Shown piece by piece: positions 6,324-14,694 of a DNA stretch of 21,921 nucleotides. The notes below the pieces were generated by a model. It did no database searches and was not told where the DNA came from. It saw only the letters and a list, made by a program, of their open reading frames with translations. This DNA is from CAMLHP01 sp035759745 (GTDB taxonomy: Bacteria; Gemmatimonadota; Gemmatimonadetes; Gemmatimonadales; GWC2-71-9), in contig DASTUF010000019.1 in assembly GCA_035759745.1 (NCBI GenBank), positions 1 to 21,921 of the forward strand, in the 5' to 3' direction. The number at the start of each line of letters is the position of its first letter. Within the stretch, counting starts at the first letter, position 1. Both the position numbers and the translations under genes were made by a program.

Positions 6324-8656
6324 CGGGAGTTGGGACGCTCCACCTCGTAGCCCGCCGGGGGCGTGGCGCCCAGGAGGTTCTCCACGAAGTAGTCCCAGCG
6401 GCGGCGAATCATGTAGGGTTCACTGCCGAAGCCGTGCCGCCGGTTGGGGAAGATGATCAGGTCGAAGTCCTTGTTTTCCTTGATCAGCTCGTTGACCACC
6501 AGCAGCGTGCTGTAGAAGGGCACGTTGTTGTCAGTGGAGCCGTGGGCCAGCAGCAGCTTGCCCTTGAGGTTCTTGGCGAAGTTCTGGTTGGCCTGGGCGT
6601 CGTAGCTGGTCGAGTCACGCCCGTAATGCGTCAGCAGCCCCTGCCACTTCTCGGCCCAGTCGTCCTCGTACACCCGATTGTCGTGGTTGCCGGCCTGCGA
6701 CACACCCACCTTGAAGAAGTCGGGATAATGGAACAGCGCGCCGCTGGTGGCGTAGCCGCCGCCGGAGTGGCCGTAGATCCCGGCGCGGTCGATGTCGATC
6801 CAGGAAAACCGCTCGGCCAGCTGCTTCATGCCAGTGACCTGATCGGGGAGGCCGTTGTCACCCATGTTGCCGTAGTAGGCGTCGTGGAACGACTTCGATC
6901 GGCCGGGCGTCCCCATCGCGTCGAGCTGCACCACGATGAAGCCCAGTTCCGCCAGCGCCTGGGCATCACTGCGCGCCGGCGAGAACGAGCGCCCGCCCAC
7001 GCTGCCGGTCTGGGGACCGGGATAGATGTTGTTGACGATGGGATACTTCCTGGTCGAGTCGAAGTCCACCGGGCGGAAGAGCAATCCGTAGAGGTCGGTC
7101 TTGCCATCGCGCGCCTTGACCGTGAACGGCATGGGCGGCTTCCAGCCGGTGGCGAGCAGCGCCGAGATGTAGGCCTTCTCGATGGTAGCGCGAAGTCCAC
7201 CGCGGGCGTCGCGCACCACGGTCACCTGGGGCTCGGTTGGGGTGGAGTAGCTGTCGACGAAGTACTTGCCCGAGGGCGAGAAGGTGATGGAATGATTGGC
7301 GTTCTCTGGAGTCAGCAGCCGCTCGTTGCGACCGTTGAGGCCGACACTGTACAGGTGCTCGAAGTAAGGATCGCGCCCCTCCTCGCGCCCGCCCCCGGTG
7401 AACCAGACCGTTCCAGCATCCTCGTCCACCTGCACCACCTCGAGCACGGTGCCTGGCCCCTGCGTAAGCTGGCGCTCGAGCTCGCCCGAATCGAGATCGT
7501 AGAGGTAGAGGTTGCCCCAGTCGTCGCGCTGGGAGAACCAGAGGACCTTGCCCCGGTCCCAGAGCACCCGCCAGCTGATGCTTTCGACGCCGCTCTCGAA
7601 CCAGGTGTCCTGGTGCTCGCTGAACAGGGTGCGGACCTCGCCGGTTTCGGCGTCTGCCACGCGCAGGGTGGCATCCTTGTGGTCGCGGGAACTGGAGACG
7701 AACGCCAGCTGCGAGGCGTCCGGGCTCCAGTACACATCGGACCAGCCGGATCCACCGCAGACGACATGGTCGCAAATGGTGGAGCGATGGGCGTCGGGCG
7801 GCATGTCGAGTCGCACCATCCCGGAGCCGTCAGCGTTGAGGACGACGCGCTCGATCATGAAGATCGCGCTGTCTCCGGGCAGGGGATACTTCCAGGCCTC
7901 GAGCTTCGGATGGCCCACTTCGGTGCGGACGACGTACATGTCTCCGGTCGGCCGAGAGTCGTGCCGGAAGGTTGCGATCTTCTTCGAGTCCGGCGACCAG
8001 AGCAGAACCGGACGGTCGCTCCGGGTCCACCCGGCGTTGTTGGTGGCGTAGCCGTAGTCCTCGGCGCCGTCGGTGGTGAGCTGAGTTTCCTGTCCGGACT
8101 CCACGTTACGGACCCAGAGATTGTTCTCCCGGGTGAAGGCGACCATCGATCCGTCGGGCGATTCGATCTCGTTGCGGCTGGTGCGACGCGCTTGCGCAGT
8201 GGAGTCGGCCGGATGGCATTCGGTGCCGTCGGCGGTGCAGGTCCAGTTCTGGCGGCCGATGGGGAAGGTGATGGAGCGGCCGTCCTCGGTATACTCGAAG
8301 CTGGTGAACGGGAGCGAGTCGGCGTCGTAGCTGGTGTCCGCGGCCGCCGAGAGCGCGGCAGCGAGGGCGGAGCGATCGAACGCCTCGGTCCGGGTGCGCC
8401 TGGCGGGGTCGACCAGAACAAAATCGGTGCCCGTCTCGGTGCGAACCCGGTACCAGAAGCGGTCGTTGCTGATCCAGGTGGGCCGAACGCCGCTGTTGTA
8501 GACCAGCGGTGCGGTGTTCCAGGCCAGGAAGCGCTCGGCCTGCTCGTAGTCCCCGGCGGTGAGGCTGTCGGGGGAGAAGGGCTCCTGAGCGGTGAGCGGC
8601 AGGGCAGGCAGGAGCAGCAGGGCGACCAGGAACAAGCGGGCGGGCACTCCGGGCAT
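6320..8656 (-). CDS. Secreted S9-family (DPP IV-like) prolyl oligopeptidase
   Basis: A 778-residue protein. The N-terminus MPGVPARLFLVALLLLPALP, cleaved after a TAQ-like site, is a Sec signal peptide. Residues about 40-490 form the DPP IV-type propeller, with repeated 'dG..iaF...nLWV' and 'wSPDas.lAFvSS' segments. The alpha/beta-hydrolase domain follows, with nucleophile Ser631 in GHSGGGYA, Asp709 in HGSTDNNVP and His741 in RRHGFG. It should cleave short peptides, probably after Pro or Ala, outside the cytoplasm. Two adjacent ATGs exist, at 8659 and 8656. GGAGAG just upstream gives better spacing to the second, so I chose 8656. A longer in-frame start at 8791 would bury the signal peptide and is unlikely. 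The upstream leader contains a possible three-way RNA junction (8731-8816). Confidence 0.9.
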   Translation of the reverse strand: MPGVPARLFLVALLLLPALPLTAQEPFSPDSLTAGDYEQAERFLAWNTAPLVYNSGVRPTWISNDRFWYRVRTETGTDFVLVDPARRTRTEAFDRSALAAALSAAADTSYDADSLPFTSFEYTEDGRSITFPIGRQNWTCTADGTECHPADSTAQARRTSRNEIESPDGSMVAFTRENNLWVRNVESGQETQLTTDGAEDYGYATNNAGWTRSDRPVLLWSPDSKKIATFRHDSRPTGDMYVVRTEVGHPKLEAWKYPLPGDSAIFMIERVVLNADGSGMVRLDMPPDAHRSTICDHVVCGGSGWSDVYWSPDASQLAFVSSSRDHKDATLRVADAETGEVRTLFSEHQDTWFESGVESISWRVLWDRGKVLWFSQRDDWGNLYLYDLDSGELERQLTQGPGTVLEVVQVDEDAGTVWFTGGGREEGRDPYFEHLYSVGLNGRNERLLTPENANHSITFSPSGKYFVDSYSTPTEPQVTVVRDARGGLRATIEKAYISALLATGWKPPMPFTVKARDGKTDLYGLLFRPVDFDSTRKYPIVNNIYPGPQTGSVGGRSFSPARSDAQALAELGFIVVQLDAMGTPGRSKSFHDAYYGNMGDNGLPDQVTGMKQLAERFSWIDIDRAGIYGHSGGGYATSGALFHYPDFFKVGVSQAGNHDNRVYEDDWAEKWQGLLTHYGRDSTSYDAQANQNFAKNLKGKLLLAHGSTDNNVPFYSTLLVVNELIKENKDFDLIIFPNRRHGFGSEPYMIRRRWDYFVENLLGATPPAGYEVERPNSR

Positions 8657-8730
8657 CATCACTCTCCGATGGCTCTTGAAGTTGGGGGACGTGGCAAGTT
8701 GTGGCGACAGGCTGGTTTGGGGAAGGGGAC

Positions 8731-8816
8731 GGCTCGGCGGCTCGCACGCGGCTAAGAGCCGCTGCTCGGCACGTGTCGCCTTCGGCGACATCCTCCACGC
8801 GCCGCCGCGCCGAGCC
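8731..8816. other. Possible structured leader: three-way-junction hairpin set
   Basis: Outer stem GGCTCGGCG (8731-8739) pairs with CGCCGAGCC (8808-8816). Inside it are GCGGCT-AAG-AGCCGC (8748-8762) and TGTCGCC-TTC-GGCGACA (8774-8790). All stems are perfect. The element lies between the divergent S9 peptidase and arsR genes, about 75 nt before the peptidase start, so it would be part of that gene's 5' leader. It matches no riboswitch family I recognise. GC-rich DNA forms such stems by chance fairly often. Confidence 0.35.
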
Positions 8817-8843
8817 TTGGAAGCACTGACTGCCGTTGCCTTC

Positions 8844-8879
8844 TTGACATATCAATAAACATTGATTTATTATCGTCTC
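8844..8879 (+). promoter_or_regulatory. arsR promoter with ArsR-type operator, leaderless
   Basis: Perfect -35 TTGACA (8844-8849), 18-nt spacer and -10 TATTAT (8868-8873), with the ATG 6 nt later and no Shine-Dalgarno sequence. Between the hexamers lies the inverted repeat ATCAAT-AAAC-ATTGAT (8851-8866). It sits where a bound ArsR dimer would block RNA polymerase. Confidence 0.75.
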
Positions 8880-9194
8880 ATGGCAACCACGCCCAAACCC
8901 GCCGAGACCGCCCGGCTGTTCCAGGCGCTCTCGGACCCGACCCGGCTGGATATCCTGGCTCGGCTTCGGGGTGGGGAACGGTGTGTGTGCGACCTGCAGG
9001 ATGACCTCGATGCCGCCCAGTCGCGCCTGAGCTTTCACCTCCGGGTGCTGCGGGATGCAGGGCTGGTGACCGACCGCAAGGAAGGGCGCTGGGTGTATTA
9101 CACCGCGGTCCCCGAGCGGATCGAAGAGCTGGAGCAGACGCTGGCTCGGCTCAAGCCGAGGCAACGGCAGTTGCCGGTGATGGCGGGGTGCTAA
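8880..9194 (+). CDS. arsR: ArsR-family arsenite-responsive repressor
   Basis: A 104-residue winged-helix protein of normal ArsR length. LFQALSDPTRLDILARLRGG (13-32) is the family signature. ERCVCDLQ supplies Cys35 and Cys37, matching the As(III)-binding CVC pair of the R773-type ArsR. The third classical Cys (three residues on) is Gln40, but the protein ends VMAGC, so Cys104 could be the third ligand. AAQSRLSFHLRVLRDAGLV is the recognition helix region and KEGRWVYYTA the wing. As(III) binding should release it from its own operator and from a similar site before arsM. ATG at 8880 is chosen over a TTG at 8862 because the TTG lies inside the operator and upstream of the predicted transcription start. 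Confidence 0.93.
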   Translation: MATTPKPAETARLFQALSDPTRLDILARLRGGERCVCDLQDDLDAAQSRLSFHLRVLRDAGLVTDRKEGRWVYYTAVPERIEELEQTLARLKPRQRQLPVMAGC

Positions 9195-9196
9195 CT

Positions 9197-9231
9197 AGTG
9201 GGAAGTGGGAAGTGGGAAGTGGGAAGTGGGA
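9197..9231. repeat. Heptanucleotide array (AGTGGGA), five exact units
   Basis: Five perfect AGTGGGA units start 3 nt after the arsR stop codon and occupy much of the arsR-arsM spacer. Perfect identity suggests recent expansion by slippage. Confidence 0.92.
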
Positions 9232-9256
9232 AGTCATGGGCAGAGGCGCAGTATAT

Positions 9257-9272
9257 ATCAACCATTATTGTT
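9257..9272 (+). promoter_or_regulatory. Second ArsR-type operator upstream of arsM
   Basis: ATCAA-N6-TTGTT, preceded by the same ATAT flank context as the arsR operator (ATCAA-N6-TTGAT at 8852-8865). One base of ten half-site positions differs. It ends 3 nt before the AGGAGG ribosome-binding site of arsM. This suggests that ArsR controls arsM separately as well as through the arsR promoter. Confidence 0.5.
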
Positions 9273-9286
9273 ATGAGGAGGATCGG

Positions 9287-10138
9287 ATGAGTACCGAGAC
9301 CATGAGTGCCGACGCGCTGCGGGAGCAGGTGCGGCAGAAGTACGGCGAGGCGGCGATTTCCGTGATGCGCGGCGGCCAGGCGAGTTGCGGCGGCTCGGCC
9401 GGCGGCTGCTGCGGTGGCAATGCCGCGAACACCGACCCGGTCACCCGCGATCTCTACGACGCGACCCAGGCGTCGACGCTGCCCGAGACCGCGGTGCTGG
9501 CGTCGCTCGGCTGCGGCAACCCGACGGCGCTGGCCACGCTTTCCGAGGGTGATGTCGTGCTCGACCTCGGCTCGGGCGGCGGCATCGACGTGCTGCTGTC
9601 GGCGCAGCGGGTGGGCCCGACCGGCAAGGCGTTCGGCCTGGACATGACCGACGAGATGCTGGAGCTGGCGCGGAGCAATGCCGCCAAGGCGGGTGCGACC
9701 AACGTCGAGTTTCTCAAGGGCACCATCGAGCAGATTCCGCTGCCGGACAATTCGGTGGACGTGATCATCTCGAACTGCGTCATCAACCTGTCGGCCGACA
9801 AGGGCGAGGTTCTGCGCGAGGCGTTCCGGGTGCTCAAGCCGGGTGGCCGCTTCGCGGTGTCGGACGTGGTGGTGCGGGGCGAATTGCCGGACGCCGTGCG
9901 GCGGAACATGGAGCTGTGGATCGGCTGTGTGGCCGGAGCGCTGGAGGAAGGCGAGTTCAAGGCGCTGCTGGGTGAGGCCGGCTTCGTGGATGCCGACATC
10001 GAGCCAACCCGGATCTACGAGTTCGAGGACGCGAAGGCGATCATCGCGGAGTCGGAGGAGGACCGCGAGGTGCTGGCGCGGCAGCTGGACGGCTGCATCA
10101 TGGGTGCGTTCGTGCGGGCCACGAAGCCGCAGAACTGA
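9287..10138 (+). CDS. arsM: Arsenite S-adenosylmethionine methyltransferase ArsM
   Basis: A 283-residue protein. It transfers methyl groups from SAM to arsenite, giving methylated and volatile arsenicals. The SAM site is VVLDLGSGGGIDVLLSA (90-106). The three Cys of the As(III) site are Cys76 in SLGCGNP, Cys164 in SNCVINL and Cys214 in WIGCVAG, matching the catalytic set of algal and bacterial ArsM. A Cys-rich N-terminal loop (SCGGSAGGCCGG, Cys34/41/42) is also typical of the bacterial type. AGGAGG at 9276-9281 lies 5 nt before this ATG and fixes the start; an upstream in-frame ATG at 9188 would translate the heptamer array. It lies downstream of arsR, with an operator-like site in its leader. 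No arsenite efflux or reductase gene is nearby. Confidence 0.95.
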   Translation: MSTETMSADALREQVRQKYGEAAISVMRGGQASCGGSAGGCCGGNAANTDPVTRDLYDATQASTLPETAVLASLGCGNPTALATLSEGDVVLDLGSGGGIDVLLSAQRVGPTGKAFGLDMTDEMLELARSNAAKAGATNVEFLKGTIEQIPLPDNSVDVIISNCVINLSADKGEVLREAFRVLKPGGRFAVSDVVVRGELPDAVRRNMELWIGCVAGALEEGEFKALLGEAGFVDADIEPTRIYEFEDAKAIIAESEEDREVLARQLDGCIMGAFVRATKPQN

Positions 10139-10141
10139 CCG

Positions 10142-10155
10142 TATATTCCGGCCTC
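10142..10155 (+). promoter_or_regulatory. -10 element of the APC permease, leaderless geometry
   Basis: TATATT (10142-10147) starts 3 nt after the arsM stop and ends 8 nt before the permease ATG. No Shine-Dalgarno and no convincing -35 are visible. Confidence 0.4.
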
Positions 10156-11475
10156 ATGGCCAATCTCGAACCTGCTGGCGCGCGCCGAGGACTCCTCCGA
10201 GTTCTCGGTGCTTCCTTTGCGTTGGCGGTGGGGATCGGTGCGACCATCGGCGCCGGCATCCTGCGTACGCCGGGAGAGGTGGCGGCGCACCTGCCGAACG
10301 CGGTGCTGTTCATGGCGGCATGGGTGCTGGGTGGCGTCAATGCGCTGATGGGTGCCACGGCCTATTCCGAGCTGGCCGCGATGATGCCGCAGTCGGGCGG
10401 GCCGTACGTGTACGTGCGCCGCGCGCTGGGTCCCCTGCCTGGTTTCTTCGCGGGTTACTCCGACTGGATCAACCAGTGCGCGACGCTGGCGGCGGTCGGC
10501 TTGCTGGTGGGCGAATACCTTCCGGTCCTGGTTCCGTTGCTCTCGGGTCATGCGGTGATGACCGCAGTGGCGGTGCTCGGCGGGCTGGCGGTGCTGCAGT
10601 GGGTGGGGGTGCGATCGGCGGGCTGGCTGCAGGAGGTCACGACGGTGGTGAAGGCGCTCGCGCTCCTGGCGGTGGCCGCGGCGGCGTTCTTCGTGGCGCC
10701 GGCAGCACCAAGCGGCGTCGTGGAGTCGAGAGAAACCAGCCTGGTGCTGGCATTCGCGCTGGCGATGCAAGGGGTGGTGTTTACGTATGACAGCTACTAC
10801 TGGATGGTGTACTACGGCGAGGACCTGACCGCACCGGAGCGCGACATTCCGCGCTCGATGTTCCGGGGCCTGGCGGTGATCATCGTAGTGTACCTGCTGC
10901 TCAACGTGGCCTTTCTCCGGCTGCTTCCGATGGACCAGCTGGCGGGCGAAAGCTTCGCCGGCGGCGCGCTGGCGGCCGTGATCTTCGGTCAGCACGGTGA
11001 CGCGGTGATACGCGGCATCATGATCGTGTCGCTGCTGGGCGCCTTGAATGCACAGCTGCTCGCGGCGCCGCGCATTCTCTACGCCATGGCGGGTGACCGG
11101 CTCTTCCCGTCGCGCGGGCTCGTGGTGAGCGCGCGGGGCACGCCTTCGATTGGCCTCGTGGTCACGCTGGTGGTGACGGCGCTCTTCCTGCTGTCGGGCA
11201 CGTTTACGGCGGTTCTTGCTGCCATCTCGGTCATCATCGTCGTGAACTATGTGCTGATCTACGCGTCGCTCTTCATGCTGCGCCGGCGGGAGCCGGATGC
11301 GCCGCGCCCCTACCGTGCGTGGGGGTACCCCTGGGTGCAGTCGGTCGCGTTCGGCATCGCACTGGCGTTCCTGGTCGGGGTGGCGGTGGGTGACCCGCGC
11401 GGAACGTTGCTGGGGGCGGGCGTGCTGGCGGCCGCGGTGCCGGTCTACCTGCTGGTCGCGCGGTTCTCGCGCTAG
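10156..11475 (+). CDS. APC-superfamily amino acid permease
   Basis: A 439-residue membrane protein with about 12 hydrophobic helices. The N-terminal GIGATIGAGILRTPGEVA (26-43) is the substrate- and sodium-site loop of APC transporters (unwound helix 1, GxGIGxGI type). MGATAYSELAAMMPQSGGPYVYVRRALG is helix 2 with its conserved E-L-x-x-x-x-P and GG(P/A)YVY. The fold imports amino acids or polyamines with protons or sodium. The substrate cannot be told from sequence. It follows arsM by only 17 nt, yet a TATATT hexamer in the gap suggests its own promoter. If cotranscribed with arsM, a role in supplying methionine for SAM is conceivable, but this is speculative. Confidence 0.88.
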   Translation: MANLEPAGARRGLLRVLGASFALAVGIGATIGAGILRTPGEVAAHLPNAVLFMAAWVLGGVNALMGATAYSELAAMMPQSGGPYVYVRRALGPLPGFFAGYSDWINQCATLAAVGLLVGEYLPVLVPLLSGHAVMTAVAVLGGLAVLQWVGVRSAGWLQEVTTVVKALALLAVAAAAFFVAPAAPSGVVESRETSLVLAFALAMQGVVFTYDSYYWMVYYGEDLTAPERDIPRSMFRGLAVIIVVYLLLNVAFLRLLPMDQLAGESFAGGALAAVIFGQHGDAVIRGIMIVSLLGALNAQLLAAPRILYAMAGDRLFPSRGLVVSARGTPSIGLVVTLVVTALFLLSGTFTAVLAAISVIIVVNYVLIYASLFMLRRREPDAPRPYRAWGYPWVQSVAFGIALAFLVGVAVGDPRGTLLGAGVLAAAVPVYLLVARFSR

Positions 11476-11484
11476 CGAACTGCG

Positions 11485-11502
11485 CAACTGCAACTGCAAC
11501 TG
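11485..11502. repeat. Hexanucleotide tandem repeat (CAACTG), three units
   Basis: Three exact CAACTG units plus a partial one, between the permease stop and marR. Related CTGCAA/CCGCAA-rich sequence appears again at the end of marR (about 11979-12005) and, inverted, at 12232-12280. Confidence 0.85.
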
Positions 11503-11514
11503 CAACAATGTTAT

Positions 11515-11526
11515 CTTAGCACTAAG
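11515..11526 (+). promoter_or_regulatory. Palindromic operator candidate upstream of marR
   Basis: CTTAG-CA-CTAAG is a perfect 12-bp inverted repeat ending 2 nt before the ATG at 11529, overlapping the likely promoter/start (TATCTT at 11512-11517). No Shine-Dalgarno sequence is present. It suits binding by the encoded MarR dimer for autorepression. Confidence 0.45.
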
Positions 11527-11528
11527 CT

Positions 11529-12026
11529 ATGCCTTCTTCTCCCGCCGCTCCCGACAGCGATGCGCTCAAGCTCTGGGTGGTGCTGTCGCGCGCGTACCAG
11601 GCGCTGCTGCAGCATGCCAAGTCGGACATCGGCCGATCGGAACTGACGGTGGCGGAGTTCGGGGCGCTGGAGGCGCTGCATCACAAGGGGCCGCTGCTGC
11701 TGGGAGACCTGCAACGCAAGCTGCTGGTCTCGAGTGGTGGAGTCACCTGGCTGGTGGACCGGCTGGCAAAGCAGGGGCTGGTGGTTCGGCGGCCGTCGCC
11801 CGACGACCGGCGCGCGAGCTTCGTCGAACTCACCCGGAAGGGTGAAAGACTCATCGCCAGGCTCTTTCCCGAGCACATCGACGCGATGTCCCGGGCACTG
11901 GCCGGCCTCAGCCCGACGGAGCAGGCGGAAGCGGTCCGGCTACTGCGGAAGCTGGGCCGGGCAGCGGCGCAGGCTTCCGCAACCGCAGCCAGAACTGCAA
12001 CCGCAGATGACGCAGATTACGATTGA
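11529..12026 (+). CDS. MarR-family transcriptional regulator
   Basis: A 165-residue protein. Helix 1 (KLWVVLSRAYQALLQHAKSD) is followed by the winged helix LTVAEFGALEALHHKGPLLL with recognition region VSSGGVTWLVDRLAKQGLVV. The wing carries the conserved DDRRASFVELTRKG (92-105), diagnostic of MarR. Effector and targets are unknown; the neighbouring permease is a possible target. The last residues, about 150-165 (ATAARTATADDADYD), are encoded by the left arm of an inverted-repeat element, so the original C-terminus has probably been replaced or extended. The DNA-binding core is unaffected. A palindrome immediately before the start suggests autoregulation. Confidence 0.9.
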   Translation: MPSSPAAPDSDALKLWVVLSRAYQALLQHAKSDIGRSELTVAEFGALEALHHKGPLLLGDLQRKLLVSSGGVTWLVDRLAKQGLVVRRPSPDDRRASFVELTRKGERLIARLFPEHIDAMSRALAGLSPTEQAEAVRLLRKLGRAAAQASATAARTATADDADYD

Positions 12027-12241
12027 TTGTCCGAGCGCGGAACCGGCTCCGAGCCGCGGGCATCGTTCGAGCGCTTGTTGTTGTGGGAGCGCCTCGGAGA
12101 TCAGCGTACCCAGCTCGATTGCGGGGTTCACTGGAGCCAGCAGCGCGCCCACAAACAACACTGCGAGCCACGCGAAGTCGGATGACGCCAGGTCGGCGGA
12201 CATTCGATCGATTGAAATCTGCGTCATCTGCGGTTGCAGTT
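11993..12241. repeat. 249-bp inverted-repeat element, MITE- or REPIN-like
   Basis: Perfect 26-bp inverted arms at 11993-12018 and 12216-12241 (AACTGCAACCGCAGATGACG, then CAGATT) enclose about 197 bp. The pairing continues imperfectly (6/10) inwards. Outside the arms lie CTGCAA-like hexamers on both sides. The interior has no recognisable gene. One minus-strand frame (about 12033-12206) has a hydrophobic stretch but lower GC3 than real genes here. Nothing resembles a transposase, so if mobile it would depend on one elsewhere. The rest of the spacer, 12242-12332, holds degenerate GTTGCA repeats and the gnd ribosome-binding site. I see no gene in 12027-12332. Confidence 0.8.
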
Positions 12242-12332
12242 GTAGTTGCAGTCTTGGTTGCAGCTGGTTTTCGGTTGCGGTTTGGTGTCACGCGGGTACA
12301 GTATCCCGTAGCCTGAATATTGAGGAGTGAAG

Positions 12333-13241
<909 letters not shown>

Positions 13242-13242
13242 C

Positions 13243-14694
13243 GTGGCCGCGCCGGGAGGGCATGCCGCGGTCTTCGTGCTGTTTGGGGGCACGGGCGACC
13301 TCGCCGGGCGAATGATCCTGCCGGCGCTGCAGCATCTGCACGCCACCGATGCGGCGACCCGGGTGCATGTCATCGGTGTGGCACGCGCCGACGAGGACGA
13401 CGACAGCTTCCGCGCGATGGCAGTCGAGGCCCTGATGGAAACCGGGATCAAGGCGACCCCGGCGAAAGCCTGGGCCCGGAAGTTCCTCTCCTACCATCCC
13501 ATCGGCGAGGGCAGGCCCGAAGAATACGCGTCGCTCAAGGCCGCCATCGAGGCCGTGGAAGCGGAGCACAACCTCCCGGGGAACCGGGTCTTCTACCTGG
13601 CGCTTCCGCCGGCGGTGTTTGGGCCGACGGCCAAGGGTCTCGCAGCGGCTGGACTGGCGAGCGGGCAGGGCTACTCGCGGCTGGTGGTGGAGAAGCCGTT
13701 CGGACGCGACCTCGCGTCGGCGCGGGCGCTCAACCAGGTGCTGCATGAGGGCTGGACGGAGGAGCAGATCTACCGAATCGATCATTACCTGGGCAAGGAA
13801 ACGGTCCAGAACCTGATGGTCTTCCGTTTCGCCAATGCGATGTTCGAGGCGGTGTGGAGCCGGGATCACGTGTCCAGCGTGCAGATCACGGTGGCGGAGT
13901 CGCTGGGAATCGAGGATCGCGCCGGATACTACGACAAGGCGGGCGTGGTCCGCGACATGATCCAGAACCACCTGACGCAGCTGGTGACGCTGGTGGCGAT
14001 GGAGCCGCCATCGTCGATCTCGGCGTCGGCCATCCGACAGGAGAAGGTCAAGGCGCTGCAGTCCATCGCATCGATCGATGCGGACGAGGTGGTGCGGGGG
14101 CAGTACGCCGCGGGCAAGCTGGACGGCAAGAAGGTGAAAGGCTACCTCGACGAGCAGGACGTGCCCAATCGGTCCCGGACCGCGACCTTCGCAGCACTTC
14201 GGCTGGACGTCGATACCTGGCGGTGGAAGGGAGTGCCGTTCCTGCTGCGCACCGGCAAGCGGATGGCACGGCGGCTGACCGAGATCGTGCTCACCTTCCG
14301 CGAGCCGCCGGTGAGCCTGTTCCAGCCGTACGACGCGTGCCACCTCACTTCCGACACGCTGGTGCTGCGACTGCAGCCGGACGAAGGGTTTTCCCTGTAC
14401 TTCGACGTCAAGACGCCGGGTCCCTCGTTTGCGCTGTCCCGGGAACCGCTTCGCTTCAACTACAAGGATGCCTTCGGACCACTGCCCAAGGCCTACGAAA
14501 CGCTGCTGCTCGACGTGCTCGAGGGTGACCAGACTCTGTTCGTCCACGCGGACGAAGTGGAGGCGTCGTGGGAATTGTACACGCCACTGCTGGAACTGGA
14601 CACACCGGTGCGGCGCTACCCGGCGGGGAGCTGGGGGCCGGAGGAAGCCAACGCTCTCGCCGGCATGGGTGCACTCGGCTGGCGCAATCCGTGA
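13243..14694 (+). CDS. zwf: Glucose-6-phosphate 1-dehydrogenase
   Basis: A 483-residue enzyme oxidising glucose 6-phosphate to 6-phosphogluconolactone. The coenzyme loop is FGGTGDLAGRM (14-24), a variant of the usual GASGDLxxRK. VVEKPFGRDL (148-157) and the signature RIDHYLGKETVQN (178-190) give the phosphate-binding His181 and Lys185. GIEDRAGYYDKAGVVRDMIQ and NHLTQ carry the catalytic base His243. The start is GTG at 13243, one base after the gnd stop, with AGGAG at 13231-13235 inside gnd. The end overlaps pgl by 4 nt (GTGA). The tight packing implies one transcript and stoichiometric production of the whole branch. Confidence 0.96.
   Translation: MAAPGGHAAVFVLFGGTGDLAGRMILPALQHLHATDAATRVHVIGVARADEDDDSFRAMAVEALMETGIKATPAKAWARKFLSYHPIGEGRPEEYASLKAAIEAVEAEHNLPGNRVFYLALPPAVFGPTAKGLAAAGLASGQGYSRLVVEKPFGRDLASARALNQVLHEGWTEEQIYRIDHYLGKETVQNLMVFRFANAMFEAVWSRDHVSSVQITVAESLGIEDRAGYYDKAGVVRDMIQNHLTQLVTLVAMEPPSSISASAIRQEKVKALQSIASIDADEVVRGQYAAGKLDGKKVKGYLDEQDVPNRSRTATFAALRLDVDTWRWKGVPFLLRTGKRMARRLTEIVLTFREPPVSLFQPYDACHLTSDTLVLRLQPDEGFSLYFDVKTPGPSFALSREPLRFNYKDAFGPLPKAYETLLLDVLEGDQTLFVHADEVEASWELYTPLLELDTPVRRYPAGSWGPEEANALAGMGALGWRNP

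Noticed and set aside
6434..8755. Very long plus-strand open frame (about 770 codons) opposite the S9 peptidase
   Set aside because: It is antisense to a gene with clear catalytic residues. Long antisense frames are expected in GC-rich DNA, and its composition (Val/Gly/Glu/His/Arg) has no recognisable domain.
9197..9231. Heptamer arrays considered as a CRISPR array
   Set aside because: The units are 7 bp with no spacers, and no cas genes are present.
10015..11508. Long minus-strand frame opposite the APC permease and arsM
   Set aside because: The translation is His/Arg/Gln-rich low-complexity sequence typical of a shadow of a hydrophobic gene.
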